Shown: positions 41,422 to 50,242 of the stretch, one piece after another
Numbering within the stretch: position 1 is the stretch's first letter
Layout of the letters: each line of letters starts with the position of its first letter
From: CAVQCX01 sp963775335
GTDB lineage: Bacteria > Pseudomonadota > Gammaproteobacteria > Chromatiales > Chromatiaceae
Direction: 5' to 3'
Length of the DNA: 64,000 bases
Assembly: GCA_963775335.1 (NCBI GenBank)
Contig: CAVZIJ010000003.1
Coordinates: 248,001-312,000, forward strand
Translations under genes and position numbers: made by a program
Notes under the pieces: model-generated
What the model was told of the DNA's origin: nothing
Seen by the model: only the letters and a program-made list of their open reading frames with translations
Databases searched by the model: none

Positions 41422-42291
41422 GTGATCGGCCCATCGGACACGCCGGCTCGGGCCTGGCCGATCCCGGCGCTTGCCGGGATCGGTCTGCGCGCCCCCCACG
41501 CCAGGGAGCTGCTGGAGAGCCTTCCGGAGCTGGGCTGGCTGGAGGTGCACAGCGAGAATTACTTCGGACACGGAATCCCGTTGGATCATCTGTTGGCGGC
41601 GCGCCGGTACTATCCGGTCAGCCTCCACGGGGTGGGGCTGTCGGTCGGCTCCACCGATCCGTTGGACCTGCGCCACCTCGATCGGCTGAAGGCGCTGATC
41701 GAGCGGGTGGGGCCGGTGTTCGTCTCCGAGCACCTGTCCTGGAGCTCGGTGGGCGGGCGCCATCTGAACGATTTGTTGCCGCTGCCGTACACCGAGGAGG
41801 CCCTCGCCCACCTGGTCGCGCGGGTCGGGGAGGTGCAGGACCGGCTCGGCCGCCGGCTGCTGATCGAGAACATATCGAGCTACCTGCAGATGGCCGACTC
41901 CTCAATGCCGGAGTGGGAGTTTCTGGCGGAGCTGGCCCGGCGCAGCGGCTGCGGCGTTCTGCTGGATGTGAACAACGTCTACGTGAGCGCGTGCAATCAC
42001 GGCTTCGATCCGCACACCTATCTGGCGGGGATTCCGGTCGGCGTAGTCGAGGAGATGCATCTGGCGGGCTTCACCCGCAAGCGGGTGGGAGAGCGGGAGA
42101 TCCTCATCGACACCCACGACCGGCCCGTGCATCCCGAGGTCTGGGCGGTGTACCGGGCGGCGGTACGTCGCTTCGGTCCGACTCCCACCCTGGTCGAGTG
42201 GGACGCCGACCTGCCCCTGCTGGGTGTGCTGGTGGAGGAAGCGGCCCGGGCCCGGAGCATCCTGGAGATTGCCGATGCCGAGGCTGCGTGA
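41422..42291 (+). CDS. bufB: DUF692 multinuclear iron oxidase (MNIO)
   Basis: A 289-aa TIM-barrel protein. Motifs: LGWLEVHSENYFGHG, SLHGVGLSVGSTDPLD, VSEHLSWSSVGGRHLNDLLP, LLIENISSYL, CGVLLDVNNVYVSACNHGF, EMHLAGFTRK, IDTHDRPVHPEVW and TLVEWDADLP. They supply the His, Asp and Glu ligands of the multi-iron site. It modifies the bufferin Cys residues encoded just upstream. Its 3' end overlaps bufC by 17 bp. Confidence 0.9.
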   Translation: MIGPSDTPARAWPIPALAGIGLRAPHARELLESLPELGWLEVHSENYFGHGIPLDHLLAARRYYPVSLHGVGLSVGSTDPLDLRHLDRLKALIERVGPVFVSEHLSWSSVGGRHLNDLLPLPYTEEALAHLVARVGEVQDRLGRRLLIENISSYLQMADSSMPEWEFLAELARRSGCGVLLDVNNVYVSACNHGFDPHTYLAGIPVGVVEEMHLAGFTRKRVGEREILIDTHDRPVHPEVWAVYRAAVRRFGPTPTLVEWDADLPLLGVLVEEAARARSILEIADAEAA

Positions 42292-43081
42292 GCTCCAGCT
42301 CGGGTTCGCCGAGGCCCTGGCCGGCGAGGACGCGGCCGAGCGCTTCGCGCCCTGGATACGCTCCGAGGGACTGAGCGGCGCCGAGCGGCTGCGCATTTAC
42401 CGTCATAACGGATTTGCGACCCTGGTGGGTGCGCTCGAGGCGGTGTTTCCGGTGGTGCGCCGTCTGGTGGGCGAGGCATGCTTCGCCGCCCTGACCCGCT
42501 CCTACGTCCGAGCCCAGCCATCGGTGTCCGGCGATATTCACGACTACGGCGGGCAGCTCGGCGCCTTCCTCGCCGAGCTGCCCGCGACCGCAGGCTACCC
42601 GTACCTGGGAGGTGTGGCGGCGCTGGAATGGGCCTACCACCAGGTCTTCCACACCGAGCCCGCGCCGGCCCTGGACCTGGAGACCCTGAGGGGCCTCTCC
42701 CCGGACCGCTACCCGGGGCTGCGTTTCTCCCTGCAGCCGGCGGCACGCCTGGTCTCATCCACTTTTCCGGTGCTACGGATCTGGCAGGTCAATCAGCCCG
42801 ATTGGGCGGGAGACCAGCGGGTCGACCTGGGCGAGGGCGGGGGCCGCGTGCTGGTCGCGCGCCGGGCGGACGGGATCGAGCTCGAGCCCCTGTCGCCGGG
42901 GGAGGGCGTCTGGCTCGCAGCCCTGGCCGAGGGCCGGTCCCTGGCCGCCGCCCTGGCAGAGGCCCTCGCTGAAGAGCCGGGATTCGATCTCGGCCCCGCG
43001 CTTGCGCGGCGGATCGCCCGGGGCGTGCTCGTAGCTCCCCCCGACATCCATCCCATGGTTGACCAAGAGACATCCCGATGA
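42275..43081 (+). CDS. bufC: DUF2063-family partner protein
   Basis: A 268-aa protein. The DUF2063 region is MPRLRELQLGFAEAL, ERLRIYRHNGFATLVGALEA, VFPVVRRLVGEACFAALTRS and GDIHDYGGQLGAFL. DUF2063 proteins deliver the precursor peptide to the MNIO enzyme (established for related systems). The ATG at 42275 lies inside the bufB end, and the stop overlaps the DoxX start (ATGA). Confidence 0.87.
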   Translation: MPRLRELQLGFAEALAGEDAAERFAPWIRSEGLSGAERLRIYRHNGFATLVGALEAVFPVVRRLVGEACFAALTRSYVRAQPSVSGDIHDYGGQLGAFLAELPATAGYPYLGGVAALEWAYHQVFHTEPAPALDLETLRGLSPDRYPGLRFSLQPAARLVSSTFPVLRIWQVNQPDWAGDQRVDLGEGGGRVLVARRADGIELEPLSPGEGVWLAALAEGRSLAAALAEALAEEPGFDLGPALARRIARGVLVAPPDIHPMVDQETSR

Positions 43082-43554
43082 CCATCGATGCCGATACCCC
43101 AAGGTTCGCGTTCGCGTGCAAGCTCGTCGGACTCGCCCAGCGGGCGATCCGCGGCCTGGACTGGCTGGCTCCGCTGGCGGATCTGGTGATCCGTATCTGG
43201 GTCGCCAACGTGTTCTGGCGCTCCGGGCTGACCAAGATCGAGAGCTTCGATACGACCCTGCAGCTGTTCCGCTACGAGTACAGCGTCCCGCTGCTGCCGC
43301 CGGACGTCGCGGCCTATCTCGCCACCTTCACGGAGCTGACCTTCTCGGTGCTGCTGACCATCGGGCTGGCGGGCCGTTTCAGCGCCAGCGCCCTGTTCGT
43401 TCTCAATGCCGTGGCGGTGATCTCGTACCCCGCCCTTCAGGACTTCGCCGTGATCCACCATCAGCTCTGGGGCCTGCTGCTGCTCGTGTCGGTGTTCCAC
43501 GGACCGGGAAAGCTCTCGCTGGACTACCTGATCTCCAAGAAGCTCACTTGTTGA
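43078..43554 (+). CDS. DoxX-family membrane protein
   Basis: A 158-aa protein with four hydrophobic segments and the DoxX pattern (VIRIWVANVFWRSGLTKIES, FTELTFSVLLTIGLAGRFS, HHQLWGLLLLVSVFHGPGKL). DoxX proteins commonly end DUF2282/DUF692 operons. It may supply electrons or assist maturation at the membrane (inference). Confidence 0.85.
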   Translation: MTIDADTPRFAFACKLVGLAQRAIRGLDWLAPLADLVIRIWVANVFWRSGLTKIESFDTTLQLFRYEYSVPLLPPDVAAYLATFTELTFSVLLTIGLAGRFSASALFVLNAVAVISYPALQDFAVIHHQLWGLLLLVSVFHGPGKLSLDYLISKKLTC

Positions 43555-43585
43555 CCCGGGGCTCCGCCGGCAGGTAGACCTTGCC

Positions 43586-43961
43586 GTGGCCGGGCCGTAC
43601 ATCAGTGCCGCCATCAGCCGGGCCTTGCCGTCCATCTCACCGAGGAGCGCCCTGACTTCCCGGGGTGAAAGCACCACAGGCAGCTCGCGGGGTCTCTTGG
43701 GATGCGCAGCGCATCTACCGTCTGACGCAGCCGCCAGTGCTCGATGCCGCCGTCGCTCAATCGCGTCAGGAACCCCTCGACATCGGCCCGGCTGGTCTCC
43801 GCCAGGGGCTCGCCCCGCCGGTCCCGGATATAGCCCTCCACGTGGCGTCGGTACCAGGGTCGCGCCATCGGAGGCACTTTCTCCGCTTCCAGCAGGTGCT
43901 GGTAGCGGTCCCAGAACCGCGGAATGCGATCAGCCTGATCCCGGCCGGATTCGAGAGACAT
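43586..43961 (-). pseudogene. Truncated integron-type tyrosine integrase
   Basis: The N-terminal SAM-like domain is readable (SGRDQADRIPRFWDRYQHLL, VEGYIRDRRGEPLAETSRAD, GIEHWRLRQTVDALRI). After a frame change near 43690 follows VLSPREVRALLGEMDGKARL and MAALMYGP, the start of an IntI-like catalytic domain. The rest (all catalytic residues) is absent and the frame runs into the doxX end. Rightward cassettes with attC sites begin 1.4 kb away, so it is probably the remnant integrase of that array. Confidence 0.6.
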
Positions 43962-44079
43962 TCCATGTCCTCCGAAATGGGGTGGAAAACGGCGCCGACG
44001 GAAGAAATCGGCCGGGCGTCCCAAAGAGCAAAGACGGATTCCGTCTTTCCTGACAACCCAGGATTCCGTCTATTCTCCT

Positions 44080-45343
44080 GTTGCACAAAACCGCTTCGCG
44101 GTAGAGGGGAGAGGCTTCGTTAAAGCATGGAAAATCATGGAAGAACGGCAACCAATGGATGGTCAAGAGATGACGACATTAAAAGAGATATTTGAGGAAG
44201 GATTTGTAGATTACGCTTCGGAGCATCACTTGCCATACCGGAGTTATCAAGCGGCCAATGCGATCATGAACTGCCGGACAGCGGCCATGGGTGGTCACGT
44301 GCAGCAATGCGAGAATGGCCATGTCGTTGGGGTGCACTACAACTCCTGTCGACACCGCAGCTGCCCGCAGTGCAATGAGCGCAGCAAGAGCCAATGGGCG
44401 GAAGCCCAAGCAGCGCGGCTATTGGCCTGTGACCATTACCATGTGGTTTTCACTCTTCCCCACGACCTGCTGCAATGGTGGTCTTACAACCGCGGGGAGA
44501 TGGCGGATCTACTGTTTAGCGCGGCGAATGGCGCACTGATGAGCCTGCTCAAAGACCCGCGCCACCTCGGGGCCAAGCCCGGCATCGTGGCCTCGCTGCA
44601 CACCTGGGGTCGGACACTCTCGCGCCATCCGCATGTGCACTGCCTGGTTAGCGGCGGAGGGATTTCTGCCGAAGGACGATGGGAAGAAGGCCATGGCAGC
44701 TATCTGGTTCCGGTCAAAGCGCTGAAGCTCGTGTATCGAGGGAAATTGCTGTCCGGGCTACAGCACCTGCTTGAGGCAGGCGAGCTCCGGCTGCCCGAAG
44801 GGGTAAGCCTTCAGGCAGGCCTGGCGCTGCTGCGCAGGACTGCGCGCAAGAGCTGGAACGTGCGGGTGCAGGAGCGCTACGCTCATGGCCAGGGGGTATT
44901 GCGCTACCTGGCTCGCTACGTGCGTGGCGGCCCGATCAGTAACCGCCGTCTGGTCGAGGCGCCGCAAGGGGAGGTTTGCTTCCGCTATCAGGATCATCGC
45001 GACGGCAAGTCAAAGCTCATGCGGCTCTCACGCGAGGAGTTCATCGATCGGGTGCTGTGGCACGTCCCGGAGAGTGCTCGGCACACGACCCGCCACTATG
45101 GGCTGTATGCCCACAAGGCAGGAGAAGAGAGGGCGCTTTGCCGAGCCGCGCTTGGTCAGCCCCCGGAGCCCGAGCGCGCGGCCCCCATAGATTGGCAATC
45201 CTTCCTGGAGCAGGCGGGCCACCCCGAAGGAGCCCGTTGCGAGCGCTGCGGAGCCCGCATCGCGCGGGGGCCCACCATTGCCCCGAGGAGAAGAGCACAT
45301 CAATTTTCCATAGCGCGGAGGCGGCGAAGCGGTTCTGTGCAAC
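44080..45343 (+). mobile_element. Second IS91-like element
   Basis: A single HUH transposase gene framed by GTTGCACAAAACCGCTTCGC (44080-44099) and its near-perfect inverse, GCGAAGCGGTTCTGTGCAAC (45324-45343; one mismatch). The right boundary coincides with the start of an attC-like site. The ends are inferred from this repeat; IS91 elements normally leave no target duplication. Confidence 0.55.
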
Positions 45344-45441
45344 AAGCCGATCAAGCGGCCATTCCCCGGGCTTCGGGAAGCGCCGCAGGGCCCCCAGCTG
45401 AGGTCCTATTTTTTTCGCCCCAAGAATGGCCGCTTATCTAA
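44137..45441 (+). CDS. IS91-family HUH transposase
   Basis: A 434-aa protein: DYASEHHLPYRSYQAANAIM, Cys pairs CENGHVVGVHYNSCRHRSC/CPQC, the HUH motif HPHVHCLVSGGG, and YLARYVRGGPISNRRL with the conserved Tyr region. The final ~35 residues, after RRRRSG, read through the proposed IS end into the attC-like site and are probably not native. It differs clearly from the transposase at 27.5 kb. Confidence 0.85.
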   Translation: MEERQPMDGQEMTTLKEIFEEGFVDYASEHHLPYRSYQAANAIMNCRTAAMGGHVQQCENGHVVGVHYNSCRHRSCPQCNERSKSQWAEAQAARLLACDHYHVVFTLPHDLLQWWSYNRGEMADLLFSAANGALMSLLKDPRHLGAKPGIVASLHTWGRTLSRHPHVHCLVSGGGISAEGRWEEGHGSYLVPVKALKLVYRGKLLSGLQHLLEAGELRLPEGVSLQAGLALLRRTARKSWNVRVQERYAHGQGVLRYLARYVRGGPISNRRLVEAPQGEVCFRYQDHRDGKSKLMRLSREEFIDRVLWHVPESARHTTRHYGLYAHKAGEERALCRAALGQPPEPERAAPIDWQSFLEQAGHPEGARCERCGARIARGPTIAPRRRAHQFSIARRRRSGSVQQADQAAIPRASGSAAGPPAEVLFFSPQEWPLI

Positions 45442-45450
45442 ACGTTAGGG
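45337..45450 (+). other. attC-like site at IS91 boundary
   Basis: AAGCGGCCATTC (45353-45364) and GAATGGCCGCTT (45424-45435) form a perfect 12-bp inverted repeat, followed by R' GTTAGGG (45444-45450). An R''-like GTGCAAC (45337-45343) sits at the IS91 right end. It precedes the first rightward cassette. Confidence 0.55.
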
Positions 45451-45472
45451 CTACAAGACCACTCGAACCGTT

Positions 45473-46300
45473 ATGACAATCGCCAAGCTCTCGGCAGGGA
45501 CTATCGAATCGATTGCTAAGATCCTTGGGGACACGCAAAGGGGATTCACGGGGTCCGAAATTACAAAGTTCCTAGACGAGTGCCAGATCACCGATCCGCG
45601 GATTGATTCAACTAAGTGGAAGCGCATTTACTATTCCTTGGTTCAGAAGCAAGATTATGATAAGTGTGGGAACAATGTCGTCGCGTTCATACAGCATGTC
45701 ATGCAGCCATCCAGGCATTACGACAACCCGGAGTGGTTTAACGATACGAGGTCACGTCTAAATCTCGCGTTGAGTTTTGAAGGGGTGAAGCTTCGTGAAG
45801 ACGGGGAGATTATCAGGACTAGCAAGACCCGAAGGATTTCGGAAGCTGCAGCAAGGGCAAGCAAGCTAAAGGAGAGCTTGGCACTCAGAAAGGTTCATCC
45901 TGACATCTATCTCTTCTGCCGGGAAGAACTCGTTGCAGATAACTACTTTCATGCTGTATTCGAAGCGACCAAAAGTGTTGCTGAGAAGATTCGAAAGAAA
46001 ACAGGGCTCTTGTCGGATGGGGCCGACCTTGTTGACGAGGCTTTCGCCTTCAAGAATCAAGTTCCTCATTTAGCACTTAGCTCGCTTCAAACTGAAAGTG
46101 AACGGAGCGAACAAAAAGGTTTTATCAACCTTTTAAAAGGAGTGTTCGGTACATTCCGAAACACTACAGCACATGCCCCAAAGATTGTCTGGAAGATGGG
46201 CGAGCAGGACGCTTTAGATATTTTATCCATGGTCTCCCTCATACATAGGCGACTTGATGATGCAGTTGAAGCCCGAAAGATCTATTCAGGCAAGCCCTAA
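45473..46300 (+). CDS. TIGR02391 (Ymh-like) family protein, integron cassette
   Basis: A 275-aa protein. The C-terminal half has the TIGR02391 pattern CREELVADNYFHAVFEATKS, VAEKIRKKTGLLSDGADLVD and GFINLLKGVFGTFRNTTAHA. The N-terminal region is a predicted small helical domain. Members are often encoded in phage or defence contexts, but the function is not established. No clear ribosome-binding site is visible 29 bp after the attC boundary. The stop TAA lies inside the next attC R'' box. Confidence 0.82.
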   Translation: MTIAKLSAGTIESIAKILGDTQRGFTGSEITKFLDECQITDPRIDSTKWKRIYYSLVQKQDYDKCGNNVVAFIQHVMQPSRHYDNPEWFNDTRSRLNLALSFEGVKLREDGEIIRTSKTRRISEAAARASKLKESLALRKVHPDIYLFCREELVADNYFHAVFEATKSVAEKIRKKTGLLSDGADLVDEAFAFKNQVPHLALSSLQTESERSEQKGFINLLKGVFGTFRNTTAHAPKIVWKMGEQDALDILSMVSLIHRRLDDAVEARKIYSGKP

Positions 46301-46370
46301 CAAGGCAACTCCAGCCGATGCCTTCAGTCGCTACCGCTCTTTACGGCTCGGCTGATTTGCGTCGTTAGCA
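46295..46370 (+). other. attC site
   Basis: R'' CCCTAAC (46295-46301), arms CTCCAGCCGA and TCGGCTGATT, R' GTTAGCA (46364-46370). Length 76 bp. The stop of the upstream cassette gene overlaps R''. Confidence 0.75.
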
Positions 46371-46400
46371 ACCACTACACTTCCCAACCAGAGGACGGAT

Positions 46401-47135
46401 ATGGCCACCTTAGCCGAACAACAATTATTCGCCGATGGTCTTGAGATCATCGGTCAGAACGCGCAAGCGCTTCCCTCAGAAGAAATCACCGGGTTTCTTG
46501 CGATGACTGGTGATCTCTATGCCAGAGAATTGATGGTTGTTGGTAGAGCAGTGAATGGCTGGCTGCGCGGAATCTTGCCTGCCCATCTTGCGGCCCCGGA
46601 AGCAGCAGCAAACTATGCTCGAGAGGTATTTCAAAGCGTTACGGCTGAGAAAGGTTGCCCAATGCAATGGGTTACCGAATGCTGGGGTGACGAGGCCGGA
46701 GATTACAACACGGCACGCTCGGCTTTTTGGCGCGTGATTCGGCAAACAGTTGACGCACTCGAAATCGCAAATGCAGAAGATGCCGAATGGCCCTCACACT
46801 TGGTTTGGTCTAATTTATACAAAGTAGCTCCTGCAGTCGGCGGGAATCCCAGCAGCGCTCTGGCTGCAACGCAGTTTCAGAACTGCCTGGCTTTGCTTAA
46901 TCTCGAACTCGAAACCTACGCCCCAAGGAGAGTGCTGTTTCTGACAGGTTGGGGCTGGGCCGAAGAATTCTTGGAGAGCCATCCAAACATCCAAAAGCAC
47001 CATGGGCTTGTGGAAGCAACGGGCACCATAGAGTTACTGCGGGGTAACATCTGCCATCTTGCAGTCGCGCAACACCCGCAAGGGAAGCCCGAGACTTTGT
47101 GGGCCCAAGAGGTCAGTAAAGCCCTGCAAGACTAA
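46401..47135 (+). CDS. Cassette protein, possible uracil-DNA-glycosylase-like fold
   Basis: A 244-aa protein with AGAGGA before its ATG. YARELMVVGRAVNGWLRGIL, then HLVWSNLYKVAPAVGGNPSS and YAPRRVLFLTGWGWAEEFLE are spaced as in UDG-like proteins (glycine-rich strand, then WSNL.K.AP, then P..V.FL.G), but I see no canonical catalytic motif. The family is not one I can name. It is flanked by attC sites. Confidence 0.5.
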   Translation: MATLAEQQLFADGLEIIGQNAQALPSEEITGFLAMTGDLYARELMVVGRAVNGWLRGILPAHLAAPEAAANYAREVFQSVTAEKGCPMQWVTECWGDEAGDYNTARSAFWRVIRQTVDALEIANAEDAEWPSHLVWSNLYKVAPAVGGNPSSALAATQFQNCLALLNLELETYAPRRVLFLTGWGWAEEFLESHPNIQKHHGLVEATGTIELLRGNICHLAVAQHPQGKPETLWAQEVSKALQD

Positions 47136-47136
47136 T

Positions 47137-47200
47137 TGCTAACATGCGCCTCAAGCCGACCGCCTCAAACACCGCGGCGGCTTAGGCTGGACGTTAGGGC
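47137..47200 (+). other. attC site
   Basis: R'' TGCTAAC (47137-47143), arms GCCTCAAGCCGACCGCC and GGCGGCTTAGGC, R' GTTAGGG (47193-47199). It starts 1 bp after the upstream stop codon. Length about 63 bp. Confidence 0.8.
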
Positions 47201-47206
47201 GGAGTG

Positions 47207-47464
47207 ATGAGTCACGAATTTCTGAAAGGAACCATCCGGTTGTTTTCCGGAAAGGAGTCGTTGATCCGCCACCTCGAAAATTAACTGGGCGAAGGGTTTG
47301 AAAGCGAATTATTCGAAGCTGCAGTCAACAACCTTCTCGACGCGTATAACCCACTTAGATTCAATAATTTTGCGTACGCCACAAGAGAGCTGGTCCGGCA
47401 CATTCTTAAGCGGCTTGCACCTGACGATGAAGTGTTAAATTGCGTTTGGTACAGGAATGCGTGA
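47207..47464 (+). pseudogene. Cassette gene with internal stop, truncated
   Basis: After ATG and MSHEFLKGTIRLFSGKESL there is a TAA at 47282-47284, then the same frame reads LFEAAVNNLLDAYNPLRFNN, FAYATRELVRHILKRLAPDD and NCVWYRN before ending. The block after the stop resembles a widespread family of uncharacterised cassette and defence-associated proteins that is normally much longer. The 3' part is cut where RAYT-element repeats begin. Confidence 0.6.
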
Positions 47465-47500
47465 AGGACGAGGTCAAGTGAAGGACGGGGTCATGAAGGA

Positions 47501-48498
47501 CGGGGTCAGGTCTCCCATGTCCCATCCGGCCGGGAAGGAAGGACGGGGTCTCCCATGTCCCATCCGGCCGGGAGGTGCTACTCTTTGAAAGTCGGACAGG
47601 ACAGCAAAGGATTGCTTTATGGCCAGGCCATTACGTCTCGAGCTCGCGGGCGCTCTGTATCACGTTACCACACGGGGCAACGAACGGAAGTCGATCTTTC
47701 TTCAGGATGGCGAGGGCGACAGAACGGCGTTTTTGGAGATTTTCGGTGCAACCTGCGATCGTTTCAACTGGATTTGTCATGCCTATTGTCTGATGACGAA
47801 CCATTATCATGTGGTGCTCGAAACGCCTGATGCGAACCTCTCCAAAGGGATGCGGCAACTGAACGGGGTCTACGCGCAGTACGTCAATCGGACCCATCGC
47901 CGAGCGGGCCACCTCTTTCAAGGGCGCTTCAAGGGGATACTGGTTGAGAAGGACAGCTATTTGTTGGAGCTGGCTCGGTATGTGGTGCTCAATCCAGTGC
48001 GCGCCGACAGGGTGCGCGGTCCGGAAGAATGGCCCTGGAGCAGCTACAGGGCGACCATTGGGAAAGACAGGGCGAACAGCTTTGTCGAGACAGACTGGTT
48101 GCTGAGGGCTTTTGGGACCGACAGGCAACGGGCGATTGACGCGTATAGGAGGTTTGTTGCGGACGGTATCCACGCCGACAGTGTGTGGGGAGCCCTGAAG
48201 AACCAGGTATACCTGGGGTCGGAGGCATTCGTCGACAGAATGCAGGCTCTGATAGAGCCGGACCGGAACCTTCGGGACGTTCCGAGGATCCAGCGGCGGC
48301 CGATGGCGAAGCCGTTGGAGTATTACCGGAATCTTCCTGGGAACCGCGACGAAGCGATTGCCGCGGCGTACCGCACGGGAGCGTACAGCATGCAGGAGAT
48401 CGCCGACCAATTCGGTGTGGGGCGTATGACGGTGAGTCGCGCCGTGGGACGAATCTATCCTGCGGGGGCAGAGGATGGGACAAGGGAGACTTTACCCC
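47501..48498 (+). mobile_element. RAYT element, copy 1
   Basis: The left end is the same 25-bp sequence (47501-47525, starting CGGGGTCAGGTCTCCC) as in copy 2. It is preceded by short tandem GAAGGACGGGGTC units and followed by a partial second copy at 47544. The right end near 48474-48498 is a mutated version of the inverse repeat. It contains one RAYT gene. Confidence 0.65.
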
Positions 48499-48680
48499 GA
48501 TCGTTTGACCCCGATCGTTCTGCACGCCGATCGAGGCGCGGCCATGCGCTCCAAACCGGTGGCCAGCCTGCTGGTCGATCTGCACGTCGCCAAGAGCCAC
48601 AGCCGACCTCACGTCTCGGACGACAACCCGTTCTCGGAGTCACAGTTCAAAACCATGAAGTACCGGCCCGACTTCCCTGA
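47619..48680 (+). CDS. REP-associated tyrosine transposase (RAYT), copy 1
   Basis: MARPLRLELAGALYHVTTRG starts a Y1 transposase of the RAYT group. The HUH motif is NHYHVVLETP, catalytic-Tyr regions are GVYAQYVNRTHRRAGHLFQG and YVVLNPVRA, and a C-terminal helix-turn-helix is YSMQEIADQFGVGRMTVSRA. The homologous part ends near 48480; the frame then runs on for ~65 junk codons because the right-end repeat is mutated. It is nearly identical to copy 2. Confidence 0.88.
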   Translation: MARPLRLELAGALYHVTTRGNERKSIFLQDGEGDRTAFLEIFGATCDRFNWICHAYCLMTNHYHVVLETPDANLSKGMRQLNGVYAQYVNRTHRRAGHLFQGRFKGILVEKDSYLLELARYVVLNPVRADRVRGPEEWPWSSYRATIGKDRANSFVETDWLLRAFGTDRQRAIDAYRRFVADGIHADSVWGALKNQVYLGSEAFVDRMQALIEPDRNLRDVPRIQRRPMAKPLEYYRNLPGNRDEAIAAAYRTGAYSMQEIADQFGVGRMTVSRAVGRIYPAGAEDGTRETLPRSFDPDRSARRSRRGHALQTGGQPAGRSARRQEPQPTSRLGRQPVLGVTVQNHEVPARLP

Positions 48681-48981
48681 GCGCTTCGGCTGCATCGAGG
48701 ATGCGCGCGCCCATTGCCAAGCCTTCTTTGCCTGGTACAACGCCGTGCACTGCCACTCGGGCATCGCCTACATGACGCCACACAGCGTCCACTACGGCCT
48801 CGCACAGGCCATGCGTGTCACGCGCCAGGCCACCCTCGATGCCGCATTCCTGGCCAACCGCAAGCGCTTCAAGGGCAAGGCTCCACAGCTGCTGCCAATG
48901 CCTACAGCCGCCTGGATCAACCCTCCACCACAGGAGAAACATCAGACCCCCGACCCGCAACCCTGCACAGTAAATTCATGA
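48508..48981 (+). pseudogene. IS3-type transposase, C-terminal fragment
   Basis: It contains LHADRGAAMRSKPVASLLVD (second catalytic Asp), HVSDDNPFSESQFKTMKYRP (catalytic Glu) and FFAWYNAVHCHSGIAYMTPH, the end of an rve integrase core of the IS3 kind. The N-terminal domain and first Asp are missing; RAYT copy 1 joins its 5' side. Confidence 0.75.
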
Positions 48982-49057
48982 CGCCAGGTGTCGCAAAGTC
49001 ATTGACACGTTCCGCACCTTGACGATTCGACAGCGTCATGGTGACTATCAAGCTTCC

Positions 49058-50230
49058 ATGAAAGGGTTGCCGTTAAAACCGCGCGATTTTCTGGTTTATG
49101 TCATGGCTGTCGCTTGTGGTGTGGCCGTGGCCAATCTCTATTATGCGCAGCCGCTGGTGCACACGCTGGCGCGGAACTTCAATACCTCCGAAGGCACAGC
49201 AGGTCTCATTGTCACGATGACGCAGCTGGGCTACGTCATCGGCCTCGTTCTGATTGTGCCGCTCGGTGACCTGCTCGAACGACGGAGACTAATCACAGTC
49301 GTCTCCGCAGGAACAGCAGTGGCGCTAGCGGGAGCTGCCATCTCGCCAGGCATTGGTTCGTTTCTGCTTGCCTGCCTGGCAATCGGCCTAACCGCGGTGG
49401 TAGCACAAGTGCTGGTCCCATTTGCCGCGATCCTGGCCGCGGACGAGCAGCGCGGTGCCGTCATTGGTCGGGTCATGGCAGGCCTGCTGCTGGGTATTCT
49501 GCTGGCTCGTACGGTTTCGGGATTCATTGCTGACGTTTTTGGCTGGCGCGCGGTCTTCGGGCTGGCGACCGTAACCATGATCGTTCAATCCGCCGTGTTG
49601 TGGCGGATGCTACCACAGAGCCGAGGTGAGACTCGTCTGTCATATCCGGCCCTGATTGGCTCGGTGTTTCTCTTGTTCCGTGAGGAGCCGTCGCTAAGGC
49701 GGCGTATCGTCTACGGGACCTTGGGCTTTGCGGCGTTTAGCGTATTCTGGACCGCACTCTCCTTTCTACTCGCGCGACCACCATATGGCTACAGCGATTC
49801 AGTCATCGGCCTATTTGGTCTGGGTGGCGCTGCCGGTGCCCTGAGCGCGAGCTTCGCGGGCCACATTCATGACCGTGGCGGCACACGGCTTAGCACCGGG
49901 GTATTGCTGGCCCTGATAGTGCTCGCTTTCGCGATCATGGGTATCTACAGTACGCACCTTATCGCCATCATCGCCGGCGTCGTGCTGCTTGATATTGGTC
50001 AGCAAGGCACGCACATTCTGAACCAGAGCGTCATTTACACGCTGAACCACGAGGCGAGAAGCCGAATCACAACAGCGTACATGACTTGTTTTTTCTTCGG
50101 AGGTGTTATCGGGTCCGCGTCATCGGGCTATGTATTCGAGCTTGCCGGATGGACAGGAGACGCGTGGCTGGGCGGCATGTTTGGAGGCATCGCGTTTTTA
50201 TACTGGCTCACAGAGCTCGGGAAAAGGTGA
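49058..50230 (+). CDS. MFS transporter (drug:H+ antiporter type)
   Basis: A 390-aa protein with twelve hydrophobic segments. It opens VYVMAVACGVAVANLYYAQP and has the loop 2-3 motif GDLLERRRLITVVSAG of MFS proteins, with GQQGTHILNQSVIYTLNHEA late in the protein as in YnfM-like efflux pumps. An upstream TTG at 49019 is possible. It is isolated between two RAYT copies and therefore deletable by recombination. The substrate is unknown. Confidence 0.85.
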   Translation: MKGLPLKPRDFLVYVMAVACGVAVANLYYAQPLVHTLARNFNTSEGTAGLIVTMTQLGYVIGLVLIVPLGDLLERRRLITVVSAGTAVALAGAAISPGIGSFLLACLAIGLTAVVAQVLVPFAAILAADEQRGAVIGRVMAGLLLGILLARTVSGFIADVFGWRAVFGLATVTMIVQSAVLWRMLPQSRGETRLSYPALIGSVFLLFREEPSLRRRIVYGTLGFAAFSVFWTALSFLLARPPYGYSDSVIGLFGLGGAAGALSASFAGHIHDRGGTRLSTGVLLALIVLAFAIMGIYSTHLIAIIAGVVLLDIGQQGTHILNQSVIYTLNHEARSRITTAYMTCFFFGGVIGSASSGYVFELAGWTGDAWLGGMFGGIAFLYWLTELGKR

Positions 50231-50242
50231 CTGGCAAAGCAC

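Noticed and set aside
47462..47560. CRISPR-like short repeats
   Set aside because: The GAAGGACGGGGTC units are adjacent and irregular and belong to the RAYT element end; no spacer pattern.
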